DNA from: Gemmatimonadota bacterium
GTDB lineage: Bacteria; Gemmatimonadota; Gemmatimonadetes; Longimicrobiales; UBA6960
Assembly (NCBI GenBank): GCA_002712565.1
Contig: PAUA01000004.1
Span: 31,917 to 43,097, forward strand
Direction: 5' to 3'
Length of the DNA: 11,181 bases
The notes beneath the pieces were generated by a model. It was not told where the DNA came from. It was given only the letters and a program-made list of their open reading frames with translations, and did not search any database. Below are positions 1-6,280 of the stretch, in pieces. The translations under genes were made by a program, and so were the position numbers. The number at the start of each line of letters is the position of its first letter. The first letter of the stretch is position 1.

Positions 1-194
1 GATTCAAAGCCCAGTAACCTCGCAGGGCCAGGGCACGCCTGTCAATCTACGGTTTTTGGGGCCCTAAAGGTTCGCAACGGGGGCCATCCAAAGGGCCGTC
101 TGCTGGGCCCGGGCGCCGCTATTCCGGGTTCATCTCGCGGCGCCACTCCGTCGACCCGTCGGCCACACGCACCTACTCCCTGAGGTCCTACGTC
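1..194. other. Non-coding stretch after the minus-strand gene train
   Basis: No gene is recognisable here. One plus-strand frame is open up to about position 183, but it has no start codon and its translation resembles nothing I know. A short direct repeat (GTCCTAC twice, 187-200 region) sits at the stop of the neighbouring gene. On the minus strand a TTGACA hexamer (40-45) has no matching -10 element. The stretch probably is the 3' end of the gene train, with the next gene lying outside the window. Confidence 0.5.
93..144 (-). terminator. GC-rich stem-loops past the last gene of the train (possible terminator)
   Basis: A perfect 8-bp stem, GGCGCCGC (112-119) with GCGGCGCC (137-144), encloses a 17-nt loop. 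Read on the minus strand it is followed by a second stem, GGGCC/GGCCC (93-110), and then TTTGG. The position, about 50-100 nt past the final stop codon, fits transcription termination. There is no real T-tract, so this would not be a classical intrinsic terminator; 3'-end protection or chance in GC-rich DNA are alternatives. Confidence 0.3.
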
Positions 195-842
195 CTACGG
201 ATTGAGCGGGGCCAGCGGAAGCACCAAGACGAGGGAGAGTGACCACGGGCTCTCATCGTCGAGATAGAGCACGTCCCCGAAGTCGTCACCCGCCTTCGGA
301 ATACCCGTCGCTACGTAGTCGATCGAAACCTCCGTTTCGAGGTTCCGTAGCCAGCGACCCTCGGGGAGCGAATTGAACGGACGGAGGGCCGTGTCCAACT
401 CGAAGTTGAGCTTGTGTGTGTAGGCGCTCGTAGCGTCTGGCCGCTCAGCCGGACTGAACTTGTCGACGATGTCGAGGTGGGACGAAAGCCAACCCCCCGT
501 CTGATCGGACTCGATCAGGTGCAGGTTGAGTTCGAGTTCCAGCCCCACCAGATTGTCGTCCGAGAACGCCGCCCAGCCCGCCTCGAAGGTCAGCCCTACC
601 CGCGGGATCTGGGTGGGTACGCCGACAGCGAAGAGTAGCTCGAAGACGGTCTCTCGTTCGGTCTCCTCGACCACCCCATCGGCCTCGACTCGCGCTCGGC
701 TTCCGAGGTTTTCGAAGCTGATCGTAGGCTCGATCTTCAGCTCCGGCGCACACAGGACCGTGCACGAGTCACCGTCCTGGGCCGCCCCGGGCGCCGGCGT
801 GAGCAGAACAACCGCGAAGCCAACGAGTGCATAGCGCATCAT
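195..842 (-). CDS. Small secreted beta-rich protein, probably an outer-membrane barrel (unknown function)
   Basis: I do not recognise a named family. From the ATG at 842 the product is about 215 aa. It begins MMRYALVGFAVVLL and has a signal peptide ending near APGAAQ, so it is exported. The mature part contains alternating polar/hydrophobic stretches such as VGLELELNLHLI, HKLNFELD and SLSLVLVLPL, separated by short turns, as in small outer-membrane beta-barrels. Two cysteines lie close together just after the cleavage site (SCTVLC). The frame stays open upstream to 872, but I prefer the start at 842 because its ATG overlaps the stop of the octaheme cytochrome gene as ATGA (842-839). There is no strong Shine-Dalgarno, so translational coupling is likely. 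Being last and coupled to the cytochrome suggests a joint role in the envelope. The barrel assignment is inference. Confidence 0.7.
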   Translation of the reverse strand: MMRYALVGFAVVLLTPAPGAAQDGDSCTVLCAPELKIEPTISFENLGSRARVEADGVVEETERETVFELLFAVGVPTQIPRVGLTFEAGWAAFSDDNLVGLELELNLHLIESDQTGGWLSSHLDIVDKFSPAERPDATSAYTHKLNFELDTALRPFNSLPEGRWLRNLETEVSIDYVATGIPKAGDDFGDVLYLDDESPWSLSLVLVLPLAPLNP

Positions 843-2962
843 CTGAACGGCAGTTCGCTCACGATATGGCACGTACCGCAGGCGGCAGTATAGGGAACAG
901 GCATGGCCCTGCCCGGTGACACCCCGCTGACCCCAACGTTGGTTTTCAAGGGCACGTCAAATACGTGCGAGTTGATGGGGCCTTCCCAGTAGGCGTTGTT
1001 TTCTTCTTCAGCTGCATTGGCATAGGGAGGCGTCTCTATCATCCTGCCATAGTCGCCCGCGATGCCGCCCGTATTGGATGTCCCCGGCATATGACAGTCG
1101 ATGCAGCGTGTCAGCTCTCCCTTCATCTTGGCGTTCAGCTCCGTTTCCATGTGAGACAGAACGTCCACTTGGTGACACCTCTGGCAAAGCGGCGAGCCGG
1201 AGTCATCGGGGTCGTGAATGAGCGAACGTGGGTACGGTGTGCCACCATGCATGTCATGGCAGTCCGAGCAAGTGACCTGCAGTCGATCGTTTCTATACAT
1301 CTTCGACTTCAGGAAATCAGAATACTGCTGGTGAGGCTTGCTCGAGTGGATGTCGTCGGGCCAGATGTTGTTCTCCGTTCCTGGACCTTGCATGGTAGGC
1401 CCCTTCTTGATCGGATCCGTGTACTCCGTAATCAGCTGGTCGCGACTTATTCCCGGCCTCGCGAGCTCTCCTTCCTCGTTGAGAGCTTGTGTATAACCGA
1501 TGGTCTCTCCGCCATAGCCTTGTCGTCTGTCGTGGCACCTGCCGCAGACCACACTGGACCGCTCCGCGGAAAGGAATTTTGGATTCACGATAAAGCGGGA
1601 TCTTCCTTCGTTGGCCACATGTTCCGACCCGGGACCATGGCAATTCTCGCAGCCGATATTGATCTCATCCATCTCGGGGTCATCGTCTATGTTCAGTGAA
1701 CCGCCCGGGTCGTTGACAGCTCGTACCAGAAACTGACCGGAGGCCTCGTCTTCATACCGCTCCCAGCCCGTGAGATGACAGCTGGCACACATGGTCTGAA
1801 TGGTGTTGGTGTTGACCGGTGGAGCGTTGATCAAATCGTCGGGAGTCCCGTATTGGGCGTCCCCACCAGGGGCCCACCAGAGGTAGAACTTGTAGTCGTG
1901 CCAAACTCGCCGCGACCTGTTCAACCTGTTGTCACGCCCGCTCATGTTGTACCGAAGCAGGGTATACCATCCCAGGCGAGATCCCAGCCCTGGTGGAACT
2001 GAGACGATGTACCGTTGGTCGTGAACCGCCCCGCCGTATAAGAGTTTTATCTCCAGGTGGGCTGGGCTATTGGGGTCCGTCGGGTTGAGGCTGTTCACCA
2101 TCGTGATGTAGTACTTGTCATCGTTATTGTTCTTCCACAAGTAAACATCAGCATAGGTCGTCTCGATCGGCAGCCGAGAGTCGCCAACTGTTCTTAACTT
2201 GAACTTGTCGTTGTTCCGCCGTGAATCGTAATCCCCGATCTCGAGGTGCGTGCCGTTCTCGTAATTGTCTGTCTCGGGGAACGATTCGAGCGCGTCGAAG
2301 TAGTCCGGGTGTTTCGAATAGTCCTGCATCGGCCCCGGGGCTCCCGGTACGGTCCATCCGATCTTGTGGGCGGTCTCTTGCCAGTGCCTTTCATCTTCAT
2401 GGCATGTCAGACAACTCGAACTGCCGACCGCTACGGCGTCCGGAGAAGGACTGCTCGAAATCCTGATGGTCCTCGATTCACCGCGTAGCAGTTCGGCGGG
2501 ATAACTTCTTCGGCTCTGGTCCCCACCGGGCAGGTGTTCAGCATCATCCGGGGAGGGGGTCACGTGAACAAAGAACGTGCCATCGGGCACGGTCGGTATG
2601 ACGAACTCGCCTTGTGCGTCGGTCGTGGCCCGCGGAAAGTCTGTCCCTCTCAGTCGAATCGCGTCCTCGAGCGGTTCATCATAGAGTTCGGCAGGATATG
2701 GTGGAGCGTAGATGGCACTGGCAGTCATTTGTGTGGTGACGTCAATCGCCGTTGTCGGAATCAGATGGACCGTTGCGCCGACCACGGGATGGCCGGGATT
2801 GGTGGCCTCGCCGCCGACTACCAAAGCGCCAGAAGCGCTCACCACCCGGCCCGAAAACTCAGCAGGTTGATCGGTCGCTGCGAGCAACAGCCCCGCTATC
2901 AGCATCATGGTGGGCAGTGATACCGCCAGACCGAATAATTTTACAGCGCGGTTTTGGTGCAT
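839..2962 (-). CDS. Octaheme c-type cytochrome with N-terminal carboxypeptidase-regulatory-like domain
   Basis: The protein is 707 aa. An N-terminal hydrophobic signal (residues about 8-29) has no lipobox cysteine. Residues about 35-170 form a beta-sandwich-like region with a VVGATVHLIP strand and a TTDAQGEFVIPTVPDGTF motif, typical of carboxypeptidase-regulatory-like domains. Eight CXXCH haem sites follow, with first cysteines at 184, 392, 438, 473, 565, 593, 620 and 695. The CENCHGPGSEH, CSDCHDMHG and CIDCHMP segments match the multiheme 'paired CXXCH' cytochromes that have a long spacer between haems 1 and 2. The eighth site, 9 residues from the C-terminus, looks like an addition to that plan. 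Haem c is attached outside the cytoplasm, so the protein acts in the periplasm or at the outer membrane as an electron carrier or reductase. It lies 84 nt after the porin gene, which suggests a porin-cytochrome pair. The Shine-Dalgarno is weak. Substrate is unknown; I see no specific nitrite- or hydroxylamine-enzyme signature. Confidence 0.93.
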   Translation of the reverse strand: MHQNRAVKLFGLAVSLPTMMLIAGLLLAATDQPAEFSGRVVSASGALVVGGEATNPGHPVVGATVHLIPTTAIDVTTQMTASAIYAPPYPAELYDEPLEDAIRLRGTDFPRATTDAQGEFVIPTVPDGTFFVHVTPSPDDAEHLPGGDQSRRSYPAELLRGESRTIRISSSPSPDAVAVGSSSCLTCHEDERHWQETAHKIGWTVPGAPGPMQDYSKHPDYFDALESFPETDNYENGTHLEIGDYDSRRNNDKFKLRTVGDSRLPIETTYADVYLWKNNNDDKYYITMVNSLNPTDPNSPAHLEIKLLYGGAVHDQRYIVSVPPGLGSRLGWYTLLRYNMSGRDNRLNRSRRVWHDYKFYLWWAPGGDAQYGTPDDLINAPPVNTNTIQTMCASCHLTGWERYEDEASGQFLVRAVNDPGGSLNIDDDPEMDEINIGCENCHGPGSEHVANEGRSRFIVNPKFLSAERSSVVCGRCHDRRQGYGGETIGYTQALNEEGELARPGISRDQLITEYTDPIKKGPTMQGPGTENNIWPDDIHSSKPHQQYSDFLKSKMYRNDRLQVTCSDCHDMHGGTPYPRSLIHDPDDSGSPLCQRCHQVDVLSHMETELNAKMKGELTRCIDCHMPGTSNTGGIAGDYGRMIETPPYANAAEEENNAYWEGPINSHVFDVPLKTNVGVSGVSPGRAMPVPYTAACGTCHIVSELPFR

Positions 2963-3046
2963 CTCATTCTTCTACTTCGAGCCCTCGACATGATGATCTG
3001 TTCTACGGGACGATAGCCTCTGAACGTGAAGTGTACCATCACCGGC

Positions 3047-4168
3047 TCACCAACTCACACGCACGCCAGTCGTAGAAGCGGCACCGGAGTAGGCCCCACC
3101 ATCCGCGGCGTTGTCATTCATATCTGCGAACTGTAGACCGCTCTGCAATTTCAGCTTGTGGCCGTAGAAGTAGTAATTGAGCCCCACATAGAACTCGTTG
3201 TAGCGATCCCCACGACCATCTGTCACCTGATTCTCATACCGCGCCAGGCGGACGCCGTTGTCATCTCGACTACGAAGGTAGGTGTAGCGGGTAACAACCT
3301 GGAAACCGGACGTAAGGTTGAAAAACGGCATCGCCATCGCACCCCACAAGTCGCTCTGCCCCAGGTAACCAGCCGCCCCGGAAAAATCCACGCGGAAACC
3401 CCACCGAATGTCCTCGAACCTGAAGTTCAAGGACGCGACGTGTTGAAGCTGTCGCGTAAAAGTGTTGTCCGGATCAGGGTCCTGATATACGTAGTTTCCT
3501 CTCAGCAGCGCGTCTTCGACTCCCAGAGCCTCCGAGAAGTTGTAGCCAAGGGACACAAGCCCGAAAGCACTCCCGTGGAAGTCACCGAACTCCCCATTGT
3601 CACGACCTCCGGTGTAGAGCCCCAGGTGGTAGACCCAATTCGAGCGCCCGCCCGCCGCGCTCACGCCAGGTATGTACTCGTCGGGAAACCACATGTTGTT
3701 GGCGAGATTGCTGCGGTCTATCGTCAGAAGCTCCTTTGACGAGGTCGACCCGTCTGTGGTGAACGCAACTCCCTGCTTGCCGACCTTCAGTGCGAAGGCA
3801 TCACTCGCCTGCCATTCGACATACGTGTCTGTGAGCCTCTTGTAGAAATCGCCACCGCTGTCAGGATCAAAGCCGGCCTCGACGTGAACGGTGAGCTGGT
3901 GGAAGAACTCCGACTTCACACCAAGCCGCGTGCGTCGGACGTTCCAGTCGTCGAATGTGCCCTGGTCCGCATTAACGGCCGCAAACTCGTACTGAAACCT
4001 GCCGCTGAAGAGGACACTCTGAACCGTCTTGTTCTGGTCGTTGCGATACCACTCGGCAAACTTCCAGATATCATCGTAGGTCGACTGTGAGGTGGCCTGC
4101 TCCGGTGCTGTCAGCGCCAGCAATCCGCCTAGGATTACCGCAAGAGTAGGGGTCCGACTCAATTTCAT
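3047..4168 (-). CDS. OprO/OprP-like outer-membrane porin
   Basis: The 373-aa precursor has a signal peptide (about residues 1-27, ending QATS). The mature part has amphipathic strands and aromatic girdles of a trimeric-porin type. Motifs that support the phosphate-selective porin O/P family are FSGRFQYEF, RRTRLGVKSEFF, DTYVEWQAS, the LKVGKQGVAFTTD segment and FYVGLNYYFYGHKLKLQSG. The last residue is tryptophan (GVRVSW), fitting the aromatic C-terminal signal read by the BAM complex. Family members form diffusion channels; ion preference cannot be inferred, and many members do not carry phosphate. The start codon follows the stop of the ABC ATPase directly (TAAATG, 4171-4166), so both are almost certainly on one transcript. 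It is followed by the octaheme cytochrome. At about 350 mature residues it is much smaller than MtrB-type barrels that sheath cytochromes. Confidence 0.88.
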   Translation of the reverse strand: MKLSRTPTLAVILGGLLALTAPEQATSQSTYDDIWKFAEWYRNDQNKTVQSVLFSGRFQYEFAAVNADQGTFDDWNVRRTRLGVKSEFFHQLTVHVEAGFDPDSGGDFYKRLTDTYVEWQASDAFALKVGKQGVAFTTDGSTSSKELLTIDRSNLANNMWFPDEYIPGVSAAGGRSNWVYHLGLYTGGRDNGEFGDFHGSAFGLVSLGYNFSEALGVEDALLRGNYVYQDPDPDNTFTRQLQHVASLNFRFEDIRWGFRVDFSGAAGYLGQSDLWGAMAMPFFNLTSGFQVVTRYTYLRSRDDNGVRLARYENQVTDGRGDRYNEFYVGLNYYFYGHKLKLQSGLQFADMNDNAADGGAYSGAASTTGVRVSW

Positions 4169-4930
4169 TTACACGTCGAAGCCGCTCTCCTCCAACTCCT
4201 GGGCATGTTCGGCCCGCTGGGCGTCCTCTTCGTCCACCACCTGGCCGTCGAACAGGTGCACCGAACGGTCGGCCACTGTCGCGTAACGAGGATCGTGCGT
4301 CACCATGCAGATCGTCGCTCCCTCGTCGTGTAATTCCTTCATGAGGTCCATGACCGCATTCCCGTTCTTCGAGTCGAGGTTTCCCGTCGGCTCGTCGGCG
4401 AGCAGGATGAGTGGCTTGCCAACGATCGCCCTCGCCACCGCCACGCGCTGTTGCTGACCACCTGAAAGCTGACTCGGATAGTGCTTCGTGCGGTGCGCCA
4501 TGCCGACCCTTTCGAGAGAGGTGTGCACACGCTCCCTGCGCTCACTTCCCGCCATCCCGCGGTAGGTGAGTGGAAGCTCCACATTTTCGTAGACGGTGAG
4601 GTCTCCGATCAGATTGAACGCTTGGAAGATGAATCCGATCGCCTGGTTGCGGATCTTCGCCCGTTGGGACGTTGTGAGGCTGGCCACAGGCTCGCCGTCG
4701 AGCAGATAGTCGCCGCCCGTTGGAGAGTCCAGGAGCCCGAGGATCGACAACAGCGTCGTTTTGCCGCAACCCGACGGACCGGCGATGGATACGAACTCAC
4801 CCGCTTTGACTTCCAAATGGATGTCGGACAAAGCGTGGGTTTCCACCTCTTCAGTGTAAAACACCTTGCTGAGCGCCTGAAGATCGATCAGCGTGGACGA
4901 GTTGCCTTGCTCTGGCGTGTTTCCCATCAT
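4169..4930 (-). CDS. MacB/LolD-type ABC transporter ATPase subunit
   Basis: A 253-aa soluble nucleotide-binding protein. It shows Walker A (GPSGCGKTTLL, about residues 55-65), Q-loop (QAFNLIGDLTVYENVELPL), signature LSGGQQQRVAVARA, Walker B with D-loop (ILLADEPTGNLDS) and H-loop (VTHDPRYA). The EPTGNLDS segment and the ENVELPL stretch are characteristic of the MacB/LolD/FtsE-like group, which powers mechanotransmission permeases and not import. An acidic tail (about the last 20 residues, EEDAQRAEHAQELEESG) extends past the usual end. An AAGGAAGG ribosome site lies just before two adjacent ATGs (4930 and 4927). It follows the adaptor gene by 67 nt and abuts the porin gene. The partner permease, expected next to it, is absent from the window. 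Confidence 0.95.
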   Translation of the reverse strand: MMGNTPEQGNSSTLIDLQALSKVFYTEEVETHALSDIHLEVKAGEFVSIAGPSGCGKTTLLSILGLLDSPTGGDYLLDGEPVASLTTSQRAKIRNQAIGFIFQAFNLIGDLTVYENVELPLTYRGMAGSERRERVHTSLERVGMAHRTKHYPSQLSGGQQQRVAVARAIVGKPLILLADEPTGNLDSKNGNAVMDLMKELHDEGATICMVTHDPRYATVADRSVHLFDGQVVDEEDAQRAEHAQELEESGFDV

Positions 4931-4970
4931 GCCTTCCTTGAAACTCCGGCAATGCTACAGCGAATGTGAA

Positions 4971-4988
4971 TGGCCGGCGCGCCGGCCA
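4971..4988. repeat. Perfect 18-bp palindrome between adaptor and ATPase genes
   Basis: The 18 bases TGGCCGGCGCGCCGGCCA equal their own reverse complement. In RNA they give a 7-bp all-paired stem with a CGCG tetraloop. The element starts 9 nt past the adaptor stop codon and lies about 40 nt upstream of the ATPase start. No T-run follows, so it is more likely an intercistronic stability or attenuation element than a full terminator. It may also be a binding site for a dimeric protein. Confidence 0.7.
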
Positions 4989-4997
4989 GCCTCTGGT

Positions 4998-6254
4998 TTA
5001 ATCCCTCAAGCGGACCCGATCGACACCGTCCCAATTGGACATGTCGGACAGGATCACGATATCCCCTTCCACCAATCCTTCGATCACTTCGATCTCGTTG
5101 ACCGAGCTAGCCCCCAACATGACGTTGACACGTTCCGCGTACTGACCGTCGTCAACCAGCTTGAACATACCCACCCGCTGATTCGCCTGGCCATACGCGG
5201 GACGTCCGACATACGTCACGTCGTCCAGCCGTTGGATCACCACGTTGCCGTCAACGCTCAGGTCCGGACGAGCGCTCCGCGGAAGATCCGGGGGAAGCGC
5301 CACGTCGATCGTCACGGTGCCGTTCTGCACCGACGGATCGATGCGCACCACCTGCCCTGTGATCGTGTCGTTCCGTGTATCGATGTACGCGGTCTGCCCC
5401 GCGGTGATGTCCTGGGCTTGTGTCTGCGGAATACGGACCTCGGCTTTGAGGCGCCCCGGCTGCACGACCCTGGCAAGGGTCGCACCTGACTGAACCCACT
5501 GGCCCTCGTCGAGCGGGAGTTCGGCAAGAACACCCGAAACGCCGGCCGTCACCTGCAACGACGTCACTCGATCACGCTGGAACTCGACGATGTCGGTGAG
5601 ACTCTCGATATTGAGCAACGCAGCATTCACCTGGTCGACGGCAGAGGCCTTAAGCAAACCCGCCTCCTCCTCATTGAGCAGCAACCGCTCCCGTAATTCG
5701 TCCACCGCGTCTCCGGTTCTGGCGAACTCGGTCGCGGCCACCAACTCGGGATTCGTGTCGAAGAGACGCTGGTTGGTGGCGTGCTCACGTTCGGCGTTCT
5801 GCAATTGGGTGCGCAACTGGGCCAGGGCCCCCGCTTGGGTGAGGCGCTGCGTCTCCAAGCTCGAACGTGTCTGAATCAGGTTGGCTTCGGCCGTGTTGAG
5901 CGACTGCTGGGCCTGGAGCAGTGAGATATCTACGTCCGGATTGCTCATCCGGACGATCACCGTGTTTTCCTCGATCGTGGTTCCGGGTAGAACGACGATT
6001 TGCTCCACACGCCCGGCCGTCAGAGCGGTAATCCAGCGCATTTGTTCGGGCACGAGCGTACCCGGCCCACGCACCTGTCGTATCATGGTGCCGTGCTGGA
6101 CCGTGTCCACCCATACAGTCGCCACGTCAACGGCGGGCGCCGCAGGTTCAAGGTTCCTCAAGGCCACGGTGGCCCCAACCAGGGCCACGACCCCGACCGA
6201 CCACTGTATGATTATTTTTCTCGTTCTTGGCTTGGGATCACGGGCTATGTCCAC
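4998..6254 (-). CDS. MacA/HlyD-like periplasmic adaptor (membrane fusion protein)
   Basis: The 418-aa protein has one N-terminal membrane anchor (about residues 17-34, basic residues before it) and no lipobox. A barrel-sandwich (lipoyl-like) half with TAGRVEQIVVLPGTTIEENT is followed by a long alpha-helical hairpin (about 110-225, rich in Gln, Leu, Glu and Ala). The second lipoyl half is GVSGVLAELPLDEGQWVQSG, and beta-barrel and membrane-proximal domains complete the usual adaptor order. Such proteins link an inner-membrane ABC permease to a TolC channel. The start is a GTG (6254) preceded by GTGAGGTCATC, a good ribosome site; no in-frame ATG near it does better. It lies 26 nt after the tolC-like gene and upstream of the ATPase gene, fitting a tripartite system. 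MacA type is preferred over RND type because of the ATPase neighbour. Confidence 0.92.
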   Translation of the reverse strand: MDIARDPKPRTRKIIIQWSVGVVALVGATVALRNLEPAAPAVDVATVWVDTVQHGTMIRQVRGPGTLVPEQMRWITALTAGRVEQIVVLPGTTIEENTVIVRMSNPDVDISLLQAQQSLNTAEANLIQTRSSLETQRLTQAGALAQLRTQLQNAEREHATNQRLFDTNPELVAATEFARTGDAVDELRERLLLNEEEAGLLKASAVDQVNAALLNIESLTDIVEFQRDRVTSLQVTAGVSGVLAELPLDEGQWVQSGATLARVVQPGRLKAEVRIPQTQAQDITAGQTAYIDTRNDTITGQVVRIDPSVQNGTVTIDVALPPDLPRSARPDLSVDGNVVIQRLDDVTYVGRPAYGQANQRVGMFKLVDDGQYAERVNVMLGASSVNEIEVIEGLVEGDIVILSDMSNWDGVDRVRLRD

Positions 6255-6280
6255 GATGACCTCACTCCTTAAAAGCTTTC

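Noticed and set aside
965..1699. 244-codon plus-strand open frame
   Set aside because: It is antisense to the octaheme cytochrome, whose eight haem motifs prove the minus-strand reading. Its own translation has no domain features.
839..2962. Assignment of the cytochrome as NrfA, hydroxylamine oxidoreductase or tetrathionate reductase
   Set aside because: No CXXCK haem and no recognisable active-site signature of these enzymes is visible, and the haem spacing follows a different multiheme family. Only a general electron-carrier or reductase call is safe.
3158..3739. 193-codon plus-strand open frame
   Set aside because: It is antisense to the porin gene, which has signal peptide, strands and C-terminal aromatic residue.
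839..4168. Canonical MtrAB-type conduit
   Set aside because: The porin is far smaller than MtrB and of the OprO/P type, and the cytochrome has eight haems and a different plan from decaheme MtrA.
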